Below are positions 23,900-36,767 of a stretch of DNA of 64,000 nucleotides, in pieces (the first letter of the stretch is position 1; every line of letters begins with the position of its first letter). The position numbers and the translations under genes were made by a program. The stretch comes from Bugulina stolonifera (Eukaryota; Bryozoa; Gymnolaemata; Cheilostomatida; Bugulidae), in contig OW285187.1 of the NCBI GenBank assembly GCA_935421135.1, positions 25,544,429 to 25,608,428 on the forward strand, written 5' to 3'. Below the pieces are notes generated by a model. That model saw only the letters and a program-made list of their open reading frames with translations. It ran no database searches and had not been told where the DNA came from.

Positions 23900-24221
23900 T
23901 GTAATGGCTGACCCCCAGTGTGTTTGCAAGCCGAAGACCCCTAAGTAGTTTTCTTTCAGTATCTTCTTTATTGAGTGCTTATATATATTATAAGTAATGG
24001 CATTCATGCATATCTTTATCTGTATAAGGACGGCTCTATCTTGGGTCACCCTATTTTCTGAAAGGGCTATATGGTAACGACTGGAGCCCGCCAGAAGTAG
24101 TAGACAGCGTTCTTTGTCTCCTTTACCTATAAAAGGAATTGGATTATTGCCAATAGGGGCAGTCTCTTGTATGCTTTCATGCTGACAGGTTCGCTCAATA
24201 CACTCTTATGTATACTTATAT
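23900..24221 (-). mobile_element. LTR-like fragment (third type)
   Basis: It starts tgtaatggctgaccccc, comparable with the reversed end of family A. On the minus strand it has a TATA-like ccttttataggta and an AATAAA-like signal (revcomp of ctttattgag). It abuts the family B copy. The comparable stretch after gene 8 (about 51.08 kb) lacks it. The right end is inferred from the start of the next element. Confidence 0.4.
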
Positions 24222-24990
24222 TGTAATGTTTTATGGGTTGGTCACACTGGTGCCGATGTAGACACGAGTGTGGGAAGTGCTTGGGAGTGGTCTGCCAAGT
24301 TGTACTTCCAACATTACATAAAGAGTGAACAGTTATGTATCTCTCATTAGTGTTGTAAGGACGCAGGCCCAATGCATAGACTCGCTGAAGGGTCAAGGAT
24401 CGATCGGTGTAGGTCCGTTGTTTATACTCCTGAGAGTGTTAAAGTTCCTAATGTTGAAGTAAGGACGTTGGCCCGATGCTTAGATTCATTGAAGAATCAA
24501 GGATCGGCGTAGGTCCAATGTTTATACTCATAGAGTGTTGAAAGTGTCTTAAACAAGTATGAGGACAATCCCGGGTGCTAAAGGTCCAAATGGACCAAGG
24601 CTGGAGCTGCCTGCCTGCAAGACTCTGGAGGTTGAGTTAAGAGATCTTGCTTTATTGGAGCGCAATCAATAACTGACTAGCATAAGAAAGTGTGCTTGCC
24701 TTTATACTAAATCAGCTTCCGGTAAAAGTTCCAGTAAAAAGCCCGAAACAGTATCGGGTGGGACAATAGAGTATCGGCCCTGGAAATTGCATAACAATAT
24801 GGCAGAAAGGTGCCCGTGGTTCGACCTAAAAAGAGTCGGCCATGGCAAAAAAGGCTGATAATCACGTGAAAGATATTATAATATGTAAAAACTAGTATGA
24901 TCTGAAACGTCGGCCATTATTTATAATAGGCAAAAGACTTAGAAATAGTTAGTACAATGATATCCACTGGTCTATACCAGTTACCTTCAC
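24222..24990 (-). mobile_element. LTR-like element, family B, diverged copy
   Basis: It opens tgtaatgttttatggg and contains the family B blocks acgagtgtgggaag, aacattacataaagagtgaac and a cataacaatatggc block. The distal part is diverged and no clean target duplication could be recognised. Sense orientation, from the TATA-to-AATAAA order in other copies, is minus. Confidence 0.55.
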
Positions 24991-25005
24991 AACTTTGAAA
25001 AGTAT

Positions 25006-25910
25006 AGTAATGGTCAGGACATTTGCCTACACGACCTCAGCTTGCCTGATGGACCCTATAGCACCCTAAGTGCCAAGTAGTTGTCACAGCTCTACTTATT
25101 TAGTCTTTGACACTCTGCACACATTGTAGCTGCCTCATGACTCATACCTACATGTACATTGTTATGTATGTTTTGACCATACCTTTATAATTACATATCA
25201 CTTATATACTTATAATGTGCATTACTGAACAATTGTCCTTTTTATACCCGTGTAAAGAGGGCCGACCTCTCAGAATTACTTGACATTTATTTTGTACACG
25301 AGTTGTATGATTTTAAGCATCTTTTGTTGCACCCGACATGTTTTGGGTCGGCCTCGACTTCCGGCCGCCATCTGGTTGTGCAATTTTTGGGCAACACTAC
25401 GTCGGCTTTTTCACTACGCCGGCCTTCCTCCGGAAGTTCTTATAGTATATAAAGCACATTGTTTTTGGAAAATGTTGGTGCGAGCAAGTATCTTAATAAT
25501 GAATAGTAAGACGAGACGCATTTTTTAATTTTTATTGACTCCTAAAAAATAAAAAAGTGTGTCTCGTCTTACTATTCACATTGTTTATATGTTCATTGTC
25601 CCAGTTGATGCTTGGATCTCAATAAAGACACTTTTATACTACTTATACAGAGTTTTCACTTCGCAGTATTGGTTGCTCCAGTTGTCAAGGTCTTCGACCT
25701 TGCTTCCTGAGCTTTCTGCTAGGTTGGAACCGTACCCTTTCTCAGTATAGCAAACAAGCATTGACTCGGGACCAATGGGTCGTCTTGAGTGGTCACTAGT
25801 ACCTGTTGATCTTTCATGTAATGAGAAGACCTAGCACCACTCATAGGTTCTTCATTTTGGGCAAGGAAGTCGTCTTAGGACGATAGCACAACCCCCAAAA
25901 AACTATTACA
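25006..25910 (+). mobile_element. Solo LTR-like element, family A, GTAT target duplication
   Basis: The element runs from agtaatggtc to actattaca and is flanked by GTAT at 25002-25005 and 25911-25914. A TATA region (tatagtatataaagcac, 25441-25457) precedes an AATAAA (ctcaataaagacac, about 25618-25631), then a terminal third with gaagacctagcaccactcat. It is interrupted by a 112-bp insertion at 25465-25576. No retroviral-type reading frame is present, so it is a solo LTR. Confidence 0.7.
25465..25576. mobile_element. Small fold-back insertion inside an LTR
   Basis: A 112-bp insertion lies between direct copies of cacattgttt (25455-25464 and 25577-25586). Its right part is a long hairpin of about 34-bp arms, from aatagtaagacgagac to gtctcgtcttactatt. 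The LTR copy at 60.7 kb has uninterrupted sequence at this point, which shows that this is an insertion. Confidence 0.65.
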
Positions 25911-28400
25911 GTATCTTTTGTTAATAAATAATAGTAAGTAGGTAATATTAAGGAAATAGATTAGCAATAAACAATTTAGTTAGAGGGATATTTCTTTGGC
26001 CTTGTGGGCAATCCGCAAGTCTATTGAATGCACTAACCACCCAGCTTTTCTTTTTGGGGAAACTGTGCCACTAACCCTGCTTGAGCTGCCTGTCAAAGAG
26101 GGAAAATTTCCAAAATTGACCGAAACCAATCAAAACGCTGAATAGCGTGTTGGATAGTAATTGGTTAGAGCTATTCAAAAAGGTCTACCATTGCCAGGGC
26201 AGATGATGTCATGATGTCAAATTGATCTCAAACTACGGCAGTCTAGTATGTCATCTAAGTAACCCTGTTAACCTCGTTTTAAAGCACATGGAAAGGTTTT
26301 TATTTAATAACTTTTCTATTAATCAAGAGTTTATAAATTCCTTCTACACTTTTGATAACATGATACTTAGCCACATACTTGTTTTTTTGTCTTTCGAACA
26401 TCAAGGAGGTGCAATTAGCAAGAAAGCTTCACATTTATTTGAGGATATACTACAATGAGAAGACAACTTCATATTTTCTAAAAGCTCTCACGAGTAATTG
26501 GAGGTAGTGGGTAGCCTATTTTCCCGTATTTCTCTAAAATACACATAATATACATGTACTTGGGTAAAACAATATTAGTGCTGAAAGAAAAATAAATAAC
26601 TAAAATTAGCATAAATGGTTTACAAATATATTATTTCTCTGTTTCTACAAGAAAGGACAACTCAAGAAAACTACACAGCCTTTGGAGCTACTCCTACTTT
26701 AACTTGTTATTACATTGGTAGTAAGTGAATGACCAGGATAGTAAGGGGGTGGCAGTCAGTGGGATGAAAGTGGGTGTTCTTAGTGCACATCTGGAGGTTT
26801 TAACTTCTGAGATACTAGTGGATAAGAGTCTTCGTTCTTCAGGTTTGCTAAGTTATGGATTCCAGTACTTCTGATTGCTAGGATGCTTATTGATTTTAGG
26901 AACTCTAAACGTCTTGTGAAAAAGGAGACAACTTCTACATAACCTTGCTACAAGATAAATAGATATCTGAAAAAAATCTGGTATATTTTTCTTGACTTTT
27001 CTCTATGTAATTTACATGTATATTTCACCAACGCAGGTTTGTTACCAAGCCAAACCTTATAGTGCCAAGTACCAGTTTTTAACTAATTTTTAATTTAATT
27101 TATTCTTGAATTTGCTACTACTAACTTCTAGAACACAAAAAATATTGATAATTAATCATTCTCTCACATGTAACCTGCAAAGTCTCAAAAGAGATGTTTT
27201 TAAACAAGCGTTTTAGGAATGACCTATTTTGAAATACCATTTTCGAAATGTCCCTTTACCAATAAGATACATGTACACTGCGACTAAGTATACAGTCAGT
27301 ACATCATATGGTTCTTGGGCTATGTAAAAAAATTTTTTATCCTGCCCATGCAATATGAAAAATCAGATGGAACAGGAAGCAAAGAATATTCTAGCCAAGA
27401 AAGGGGCCCAAATTCTGAATTACACACTGATTTCTCTATAAATATAAGATTGACAAATTTAGCACTTCAATCAAACTGTAACTGCGTGCTGAGCCAAGGT
27501 GCTGGAATAAAATATTTATTGATCACATTTAGCTGACGAGTAATATAGTAATGTAATTCACTGAACTGCCTTCTTTGGCCCTATCTAGTCAAGTATCTGT
27601 CATGCTAGCTACAGCTCAAAAGATTTTGTTGGAGTTATCGCTTCATGTTTTCTGAGTAATTTTGTTGCCATGTGGCTAAGCCCTTACTGTTTCTGGAGGC
27701 TGTGTAAGTACAACATTATAATAACAAATTATTGAAGCAATTACATGTACAACAATAGAGGTAGAGACAAATATGGACTGATAAAGTTATAAGGTAATAC
27801 AGCTTGCTGATACAAGTAGAGGAGCGTTATTCCAAACTTCCAAGTTTTTTACTCAATCAAAATGAATTACTAGAGAATAGGTTTAGAAAAAATATTACCC
27901 ATTCAATACTCATAGCCTTAGTAGGCTGATGCTATTATTTGCAGATTGGGCTAAAGAGAAACAACTTGCTTAAAAATTAATTTGATGACATGAGTGCAAA
28001 CATTGGATGCTCAATCTCGATTCAGCATTTGATAATGTCAGGGATGAAAAAATGCTGTACATCAGAAGTTTTATGTTTGTTATGTATGTGGATGGGGCGA
28101 AGACACAGCACACTATGTCTAAATCATAATAATACTAGTGCTTGGATGAAGGCAAGTTCATTTTATTTGAAATTTTTAGGTAACTATAACAATAAATTCT
28201 TATGAGCGATAACAGCAATGAAATCAATCACAACCAGAGAAATCCTCAGCTATGACAGAAACATAAGAATTCATTATCAACTCATTTATTACGAGGCGAA
28301 GGAATAAGATACGTTTTCACAGCACAAGGTAGTAACTGTTATTTCATTGGCTGTTCCAAGGAAGGTTGTTCATTTCATTGGTTGTTCTGGTGAAGGGTGT

Positions 28401-29891
28401 TTATCTCTTCATGATCCAGATCTCATTGTGTCTGCCAAAGTAAACAGATGGGTGGTCGTACTCAGCAGTGAAGAATTGGGTGACAGTGTAGCTCTTGCCA
28501 TCTCTGTCCAGATCCTTTCTCAGCTTGTTATATTGAGTGGGGAGGTGACTGTATCCAAGGAGACTGCTGCCAACTTCAATGTTCTCACTTGTAGACCAAC
28601 CACCGAATGTTCTGAAAATAGCAATTGTAACATACATTATAGATGAAAATGAAAATAGTTAATTTTAGTTCGACAGAGACATAGCATCATCTTATGTGAA
28701 ATCATGTCGGTAAGCATTTTTATTCACCAAATAATCTGAGGCAAAAGACTCTCATATTAAATTTAGTGGTTATAAGAGTGTTACCAGTTTTGTCCATAGA
28801 AAATCGAAAAAATATATTTCTTGAAAATTAATACTAACTTCAATTAATTTGCAGATAGTGTTTAAGCAAGAGTGTAAATAGCCATATTTACCTGACGTAA
28901 TACTGTGTCTTTGGCATAGCCTTGATCTCCACAGTTTGGTCGTTAGGTGTTGGTGGGTTCTGGCTATAGTTGGCTGGGAGCATGTACCTCATGTGTACCT
29001 CATTCTTGGTGTGGCTCTTCAGTACTGGAACTGTCATGTTAATGGTCTGGTCTGTAGGGAGACAATAGATATTTTCTGGTTCAAGACTGTTAAAATACGT
29101 GTGGACTGCTTATTAAAATTCTTCACCTCACTACATTATACTACATGTAGTACACCTGAGGTCAAGACCATCGATAATGTGTATAATAACAGATAAGTAA
29201 GTCTGGGGATATGAAACTGGGTGGTTTGTATTGTGTATCTGGTCTATATGACAAGTTACTACAAGATATTCTACAGACTGCACAGCATAAAGTACTTACT
29301 TTTGTCGTTGATTCCATTGAAGTAGTACTGAAGTTTCAAGTTTGCTCCTTCGGTAAACATGTGATGTTCCCAGAAGTCTCTAGACATCCTGTCAATCTTG
29401 GCAGAAACCCAGACTGATGGCATGTACTCACGGAGCTCATATCCCTAAAGAGATAGTTTCATTAAACATTATGTAACCTACGTGTAGAAATTAATAAGCA
29501 CCAAAAGATTATAAATTGGCTTGTTTAGACTATTATTTCTCTTCTTGGTAAAGTTATTTGCCACTCAGAATTCCTGTGAAATATTTCGCAGGATACTATA
29601 AGTAGTAAAAAACTACAGAATCAAATTAGAATGGAACAAAATTATAGGAAGAAAACTTCATCCATAATAACATATATAAAATAGAGATTTTGTTATAGTT
29701 ACACTGTGGTTATCAATACTTACATTGAGTTTCTCGAGCACCTTGTACCTGGGGCACTCGTATTCATCACAGAAGTCTGGTCTGTTGTACTCAGTATATC
29801 GTGGTTCACTGACACCGAACCAGCCCAATGATATAGCAGATGTTAGCTGAAGTACAGCAAGAGTAACGGCAAGAAAGCTGAGAGATCTCAT
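28401..29891 (-). CDS. Secreted SOUL/HEBP-family protein, gene 5 (subfamily A)
   Basis: Exons in transcript order: 29891-29724, 29444-29300, 29051-28892 and 28611-28401; 227 residues, phases 0, 1 and 2. The signal peptide is MRSLSFLAVTLAVLQLTSA. The N-terminal segment ISLGWFGVSEPRYTEYNRP is two residues longer than in genes 3, 7 and 9. Paired cysteines FCDEYEC and the A-type exon 4 (GWSTSENIEVGSS, DGKSYTVTQFFTAEY, RHNEIWIMKR) are present. Differences from its A neighbours include EHHMF in exon 2 and NDQTVEIKAM in exon 3. Exon 4 is identical at protein level to that of genes 3 and 9 except for the first few residues of context, which points to homogenisation between copies. Gene 6 is its divergent partner, 7 kb away. 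Confidence 0.92.
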
Positions 29892-30006
29892 ATTGATGCT
29901 GTATTGCTATGGCAGAAGACAACAAGAATGCTGTAACTTGTCAACCACACTCCTTTTTATACCCTCTGTGTCCCATGATGTCATCACACTCAAGCCATCT
30001 TATTGG
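29892..30006 (-). promoter_or_regulatory. Promoter of gene 5
   Basis: Minus strand: CCAAT 30006-30002, TGATGACATCA 29986-29976, TATAAAAA 29961-29954, with 20- and 25-bp spacing. The TATA box has A where most copies have G at its last position. Confidence 0.8.
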
Positions 30007-30722
30007 TTGATTAGTTTATCACAAGCCATACAGATATGCCTACCCTGGATGTGAGTTATTTGGTATAGATGAGCTCCATGGAGAAATTTGGTATCATATG
30101 CACTCACAACCCTGAGAGCATTAAACTAACAGCATTTGTATGCCTTGAAATAATATTTTATTCAAGACACTAGACTCATAACGTGCAGATGGTTTAAGGA
30201 AATTGCGATTTGTTTTCTCTATTCACATGGACATTGTTCCTATGCCAGTACACTTTGTATGCTGAGTTACTATTAAAAAGGTGTTAAAAAGGAAATTTGC
30301 TTCCTCCTACCAAAAACTGTCCCAGTGTTTGTCTCCACCTCCAATCGCGGTCTGGATTAAGTAGGAAGTTTATGCACAAATCGTCCGATACTACGGACCA
30401 TCGAGAAACATTTCGTTACACCAATCCAGTATAATCCTTCTACTTATATAAACAAATGTTATTACAGAATACTCAAAGTTGCAATCTTAAAACTGAAATT
30501 CTAGTCGAACAGATACCTAAAATTTCAGAAGATGGATGGCAGGAAAATGAATCGTGAATTTTCGGGACTGTCAAATTGGGTGTATTTGGTGGTACAAGGC
30601 AGTATTCAAAGTGTGGTTAAAGAGGAGTATATGGTGAGTAGCCACCTCAATTTTAGTTTGTTATGTGGCCAGCAGGCTTGCTCTCTTATTTTAATTTGGC
30701 TAGCTTTCACCATAGAGTTACT

Positions 30723-30800
30723 GTTGGTCTGATAGTGTGATGGTATAGTGCTCAATTATCATTCATAGGGACGAGGGTTTGAATCCCATCAAAGCATGAT
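30723..30800 (+). repeat. tRNA-like element with A and B boxes
   Basis: The sequence has an A-box-like tagtgtgatggtatagtgc and a B box GGTTTGAATCC at normal tRNA spacing. The acceptor and T-stem pairing is poor, so it is more likely a tRNA pseudogene or SINE head than a working tRNA. A near copy lies at 43147-43222. Confidence 0.45.
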
Positions 30801-31384
30801 TTTTTCCTTCTAGAAATTCACTAATTTATTAGCTACTATAAGATTAAGTGGATAGCTGTACAATACTAACCTGTAAGATTCAGATAGGATCGCTGGGTGT
30901 GTAATTCTACATTCAACAATAGGGAATGCCCTAAGATTTCATGCACTGTGTAACCACCAAGTTTGTTCCTCTTCGAACACTGAGACAATTGGTATTATTA
31001 TCGAGTAAACCATCTTTCCTTTGACCAACTTTGACTAATTAAACATGCATTTCCTCACAATGAGTATGTTTGTAGTCAAACCAAATCATCAGGAACTAAG
31101 TCTAAATCTTGCAGCTTGCTGATCCACATATTATTATCTAGGAATCAAGGCCTGAGTTTTATTCTAAGCAACCGGTTTCTTAGATGAAATACAAACATAC
31201 AGTGATAGCGAAATATCAAGCAAAGTACAGGGTCTGCAGTTATAAGATAATGTCACAGATGACAGATAAACAAATCCCAAGTGTAATGTGAAAGTCTAGT
31301 AGGAACAGTTTGATATGACATCACGCCATAGCATGTCATGACATTATATATACAATGTACATGTAAGTGTACATATACTCTCTT

Positions 31385-31650
31385 GTCCAGTAAAATAAGC
31401 TAAATATAGAATATAAACTCTGTTCACTAGATATTCCCAAACAAATGGATACATAGATAATACATGTATGTGAAGATAAGCTGATATAAAGTTCATAATA
31501 ATAATATTTTGTACTTTGATATACATTTATGGCCCGACCATTCCCAGATTTGCACCTGATGTTACATGATTACAGAGAGTGACATGGGAGTAAAACAATA
31601 ACAACAATATAATATGGATTCTATTATCAAGGTATGATTATAGGAAGAGT
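31385..31650 (-). repeat. Inverted-repeat arm, unit 2 left
   Basis: Equivalent to 17795-18050. Its reverse complement matches the right arm near 34660-34860 across the gtaatcatg, atatcagcttatcttc and tagtgaacagagtttatatt strings. Confidence 0.65.
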
Positions 31651-32199
31651 CCATGGAACAAAACTAGCCAGGGTTCCTCGACTATTCAAACATAGGCGAG
31701 TTAGCTGCTGTGCCACCTCTCAATATACATTTATATGTATATCTAAGATTCCTAGACCATTCAATTATTTTTAAGCAAGATGTCAACTGACTCTAAACAA
31801 TAATTTATTGGGCACATACAGTGTTAGGATGAGCAGAGCATATCAACGTCATCATAACGTGTAGAATATATTGATGCAACAATTTATTTAAATAATTATT
31901 ATACAACTCATAAACAGGCTTATACAGCAAATAACAAAATCATAAATTAAAAATTTTATCTGCTGTAAATAGAATAATCATTTAGTCCACTTAACTCCAA
32001 CCCACTGAGTTCAACAACTTATAGGTCTATAAACTAACCAATCGAGTGTTGTGGTCAGTATTTACATGTAGGTTTATCTTGACATTATAACTTCACAATC
32101 AGTATACAAAATCTGAGCTATCATTCGGGTCGTCCACCAATAGATTGTAATAATGCATCTATTTCATGTCTAATTAGCTGTTGGATAGAAGTAGCCTAC

Positions 32200-32780
32200 T
32201 GCTTTCTTCTTAGCTAGGGGCTGTGGCAGCAATGACACACTACTATTAACTCAAAATAGATGGAACCTGCATTTGTATTTTTCCAACTTTAAATTTAAGC
32301 ATTGGTTGAATTATTCCAAAGCTGCTTCAATATTAAAAATAAAATTTAATACAACATTAATGATGTTTGATGAATACTGTTTTGATGTGTAGACAAAATA
32401 TTATGTAATCTGTGTAAATAGATACATGTGCCAATTTAAATAGATGCATGAAATATACAATTAGACAAGTGAAGGGAATTCTACGTGTATAAATTACATC
32501 TGTCTATTTACATTGAAGTACATATGCACCCTGATTATTATGTAATAGTAATAGATGTTCTACCTGGGCAGTAAACTCTAAAAATCGATGAATTCAATCA
32601 GAATGGCAGTGTTTATGCCAAATAATATTACACAACTGGAACTGGTCTATTCAAGTATTGTATGGCACCATTATGCATGTAGGAATATTCCCAACCTATA
32701 GCACAGATGCACACAGCAATGGATGTTGAAAATATTCTCTGAAGGCTATATAAATACAGTATTATACTGCCAGGTATCTG
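32200..32780 (+). repeat. Dispersed repeat R1, copy 3
   Basis: It shares the ctgtggcagcaa, gaagggaattctac, gtttatgccaaataatatt and tgtatggcaccat landmarks. The terminal tatggtaccata palindrome is degraded here. Confidence 0.6.
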
Positions 32781-33457
32781 CTGCTCTGCTACTAAAGGTC
32801 ATGTGAATATCACAACAAATATCAGCATCTTAGTATTGGGTCGCTGCACAACATGATCTCCAAAATATCGGCAGTTGTACATGTCTGCTCTCTACTCTCA
32901 TTGATGCAGTGCAGAGCAGTACACTGCTGTTTCAAAAACTGTAGACTGATATTCATGTTTGTGTTTATGAAACACTTTACAAGGATACTACTTTACATAT
33001 ACAGTATTTGTATGTGGAAAGTACTCCTTAATTATCATTAGTGATCTTGTCTTAGATGCAGTAGTGATGACAATATTATCTCAGTAGTACACAAAGTGGG
33101 GGTCATGAAAAAGATCTCCTAAAGTCAGACGGTGTATAGCTCAGCTATAGAGGATGTCTTAGAAATACTGGAAAAATTATTTTTTGTAGGTCAGAAATAA
33201 TTTTATTCTGTTTTTGCTCAAACCCAACAAACCCACAGCCTTGTTTGTGTTATCAAAGTTTTGCGAGTGCTATTGTCAATTGAAAATATGGATTGGTTAT
33301 GTTTGAAAACACTAGCTACCTAGTAGGTACCTACAGTATTAGGTACGTTCTGTGTCCTATTATATACATGTATATTATTCATGTTGAAATAGTAATCTGC
33401 ATATCTATATCCTATGTACAATACATGTACCCCTACTTTGAGAGAGTAGTATGACAA

Positions 33458-34503
33458 TGTAATGTTTAATGCCGTGTATCACACGGGTACCGATGGTGCG
33501 AGTGTGGGAAGAGCCTAGAAGTGGTTGACTAGACTATACTTCCTGCATTATATACAGAGTGAACAGTACTTGTGGATTATTCAGGTGTAAGGGCCATAGG
33601 GCCGAGGCAATGCTTAGAAAGAGTATGTCATTCTAGCCTATAAGACAGCTGGTAAAGGGAAATTTCAAAAAAGACAGTTTGAAACGGGACGTTTCACAAC
33701 TGCACAGTTCGAAACAGGACAGTCCGAAACTGTGTAGATTACATTTAGAAGAACACAACTTGCAGAAAATTAATTTTAATTAATTAATTTAAATAATTAA
33801 ATAAAAAATAATATTAAAAATAAAAATTAGTTGAAGTCTGGTGGTTGGGGTTTGGGGTTAGGCGTTTCGGACTGTCCGGTGTTGAACTGTCCACTTTCGA
33901 AACGTCCTCCTTCAAACTATCTTTTTAGAACAGTCGCACATTCAAGACGGCTCGAGCTACCTGGTTTAATGAGACCAAGAGCGGGAACTGGCTTTGCTAA
34001 GAGATAAGACTCTGTATAGCTACTGAGAAGATGTGATTTTATTGGAGTCTGAGCATCAACTGATTACAATGTGAGAATGCTACCGCTTTTATACTAACTG
34101 CGTTCCCGGCGATAGTTCCGGTAAAAAGGACGATGTAGCATCATCTGGGGCGATGTAGCATCGGCCTCGGAAATTGCATAACAATATTGCGGCAAAAGGC
34201 CGCAGCCCGACCGTAAAAGGGTCGGCCATTATGAAAAGTGCTTATAGTGATATGAAACATATAATAATATGTGAAATGTAGCTAGTTCTGAGACCTCGGC
34301 CTCCCTTATGGTAGGCATACAAGGTAATTAGACATAGAATATAAAGCTGGTTACATTAATTACACATTATAAGGAAGTATATGAGTATAGGCACACACGA
34401 CAGAGTAAGTATACAAGTACGGAAGATAACTAGTGCACATCAATGTCAGGCCCATAGGCTGATACGTTAATGTCCGTAGATGGGAGTGTCCTATATCACC
34501 ACA
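33458..34503 (-). mobile_element. Solo LTR-like element, family B, with nested MITE
   Basis: The element runs from tgtaatgttt to caccaca. It is flanked by acaa (33454-33457) and ataa (34504-34507), a 4-bp target duplication with one difference. On the minus strand TATAAAAG (revcomp of cttttata near 34090) precedes AATAAA (revcomp of the ttttattgg stretch near 34037). The element sits at the same unit position as the copy at 57735-58474. It is interrupted by a 293-bp MITE. Confidence 0.7.
33651..33943 (-). mobile_element. MITE with 9-bp target duplication, copy 1
   Basis: A 293-bp element reads ggtaaaggg...cgcacattc on the plus strand, the reverse orientation to the other copies. Flanks are aagacagct (33642-33650) and aagacggct (33944-33952). 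The uninterrupted target is visible in the sister LTR near 57.92 kb. Both ends carry subterminal inverted copies of a gttcgaaac / ggacagtt motif, around an AT-rich core. Confidence 0.8.
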
Positions 34504-34659
34504 ATAATTCAGCAGATAATTATGTGGAGTTAATTGATGGCAGAGTTACTTTGAAATATTGTGAGCATTTGATATAGTCTATAATTTAGCAGGGTTAAAC
34601 CTCAGGCTTGCTTTGTTATGTTACATCAAAGTTTGAAACATATTTTGTTTTATTATATT

Positions 34660-34860
34660 TTAATCTCACGTCACTTTCTGTAATCATGATCACCATGTTC
34701 AAATCTGGGAATGGTGGGACCATAACTGTATACCAAAGTACAAGGTATTATTATTATGAACTTTATATCAGTTTATCTTCATGTATATTATCTATGTATC
34801 CATTTGTTTGAGAATATCTAGTGAACAGAGTTTATATTCTATATTTAGTTTATTTTACTG
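34660..34860 (+). repeat. Inverted-repeat arm, unit 2 right
   Basis: Starts cacgtcactttctgtaatca and continues through a ggtattattattatgaactt block to the ttatattctatatttagttt block. It is the inverted partner of 31385-31650. Confidence 0.65.
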
Positions 34861-35789
34861 GACAAGAGAGTAGATGCGCACTTGACTATTACGCAATGTC
34901 ATGGAATGATGTGGCGTGATGTAATTATTAAAATATAAGTAGTCTCAATATTTATAACATCAGGTCACCGCTGAGGCTTGAATGTTTATTCTCCAGGTTT
35001 TGTTTACCTGCCATCTGGAATAATATTAATGTGTTAGCCCTGCTGTACTTTATCCTTGCAGCCCTGGTACGTAATAGCTATTTGATTTCCTTTCCAGCGT
35101 GTTGAGATTGGCAGCTTGCTATGCAAGAGCATTGAGGAATATTGTCCTACTAGTAAATACTAATTTTACTCTATGTTTGAATTTGGATTTACCCAAGAAA
35201 AGGTGAACATCATGCTGCTAGTCTTAATTCAATACTGAATATAATATAAGATAATGCCTTGTCTGCAAATGATATAAAATTAAATAGTGATCTTATATGT
35301 TTATGGCTAACTCAAATAACACAGTTCATTTCTTTGATGTTTTACACTGTCCAGACTCTTAACAGGTTATCTTCCTCACTGCTTCTCTGTTACCTACTAA
35401 GACACCTCTACTAAAACTGTCTCAGTGACTGTGACTGTATCTATTTGCAAGAAAAGAAAAAGTTCGAAGACCATAGGTAATGTTTACCATCACCCCCATC
35501 CTCCCTTGCCCGTTTCATAAAGACTGTTTGTTATAGAACCCGATGTTTAACTCTGTCCAAAGCATGTCCTGGAGAATTGTACAAACTTAATTTCTGTTGC
35601 ATAATGTCGCAAAAAAACTAGAGTATAGCTGAATCTTATGAACTTGAATTATTTCTTGCACAAAGATCATGTAATGTTATAATTATTTGGACATCAAGTT
35701 TATGTTGAAAGACATTGGTATTTATTCATTCTTTACTCTTTATCCAGTGATGAAACATCTACTATCTGTCACAATCTTTGGACAAACAA

Positions 35790-35805
35790 CCCCCCCCCCC
35801 CCCCC
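35790..35805. repeat. Poly-C tract (16 C)
   Basis: Homopolymer in the spacer. The paralogous positions in the other units have no such run. Confidence 0.85.
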
Positions 35806-36049
35806 ACAAATCAGCAATAGTTTAGTTATGCTGTACTTTGTATTTTAATCTAAGAGACCAGTTGCTGAGTCAATTAAACAAATAATAAGTATATTAGTGG
35901 ACATTTTCATGCTGCCATAGATTTTGTTGTGGTTTGGGAACAGGTTATCTGGTGTCATTATAAACATACCAGGCTTAATTGTCTTGTAGTTTAATCTCAG
36001 GTAACATACTAAGATCTGAAGAGATCAGGAGAGCAGGAGTCTTTACCGT

Positions 36050-36200
36050 GCTGTACTCCGCACGGCAAACTTACTTTGTGGCACAGGAGCGTTTCGAGGT
36101 TTAATGTTCAGCCTAGCAACCCCAATTGCCTTTTCAGGAACTGAACTCTGATCTGTCCCATAGGTGTCCAAAGCTCTAAACCACTAGCCTACAACTGTTT
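36050..36200 (-). mobile_element. tRNA-derived SINE-like copy
   Basis: The minus strand reads taggctagtggtttagagc (A-box-like), then a degraded B box (gagttcagttcc), then a body with ttgccgtgcggagtac at the far end. Homologous copies lie near 46.70-46.82 and 61.77-61.88 kb. Confidence 0.4.
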
Positions 36201-36409
36201 TCTTTTCTAGTTTCATAATTTTATATAAAAAATTAATTATTTTGTACATATACTACATGTACATGCGATTATTACTTAGATACAAGAGAAACAATTTATT
36301 TTTGTGGCCAGTTTTACTTCACATTACTAATCCCAGAAAAGATCTAGGGTCTGAAGGATCAGCATTTTTTTCTAATTTTAGGTTAGAGGAAAGGGGAGGA
36401 CAAGAGCAT

Positions 36410-36510
36410 TAAGAGGTTGGATGCCCTTTCTAACACCACCATTGATGCTTACAAGAATAAAACCTAGACCTCTCACATGAAAGCTCAAAGCCCTAACCAC
36501 TAGGCAATGG
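36410..36510 (-). mobile_element. tRNA-derived SINE-like copy
   Basis: The minus strand has gcctagtggttagggc (36505-36490) as an A-box region, a degraded B box (aggttttattc) and the body gttagaaagggcatccaacc. A GGGCATCC body of this kind is common among animal SINEs, but I cannot name the family. Confidence 0.45.
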
Positions 36511-36767
36511 CTGCTTCCTGCAAGTATTTTACTGTAAACACATTCACAATTGGTCTCTCACTATAATGGCCATATAAGACACTATAATGCTCAGGCTCAG
36601 TCTTCCCATAAATTATAATTAACTAGCGTGTTGGTAGGAAGGAAATCAAAATGGTGGTGCATTGAGTTCTTATCATTCTTATCTTAGATTTATAACGGAC
36701 ATTGGTTCTAACCGGTTATAATCTGAAAAACAACCAACATCTAGAGTATGCATATGTTTATAACCAA

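Larger units (their letters stand above)
23240..28400. other. Convergent spacer between genes 4 and 5
   Basis: It contains a 2-kb nested block of LTR-like elements (about 23900-25910) that interrupts sequence still contiguous downstream of gene 8 (around 51.08 kb). The stretch 25.92-28.1 kb has no recognised gene or element. TTTATT at 28162-28167 is the likely minus-strand polyadenylation signal of gene 5. Confidence 0.55.
30007..36767. other. Divergent spacer between genes 5 and 6
   Basis: It holds a tRNA-like element (30723-30800), inverted-repeat arms (31385-31650 and 34660-34860), an R1 copy (about 32200-32780), a family B LTR with a nested MITE (33458-34503), a poly-C tract and two SINE-like remnants. 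A short open frame at 30532-30732 recurs near 42.95 and 54.85 kb but is broken differently in each, so I do not call it a gene. Confidence 0.6.

Noticed and set aside
30532..30732. Short frame starting MDGRKMN, with counterparts near 42946 and 54851
   Set aside because: The three paralogous copies diverge in frame and end differently, and one stops after about 26 codons. It behaves like part of a duplicated spacer or old repeat, not like a conserved protein.
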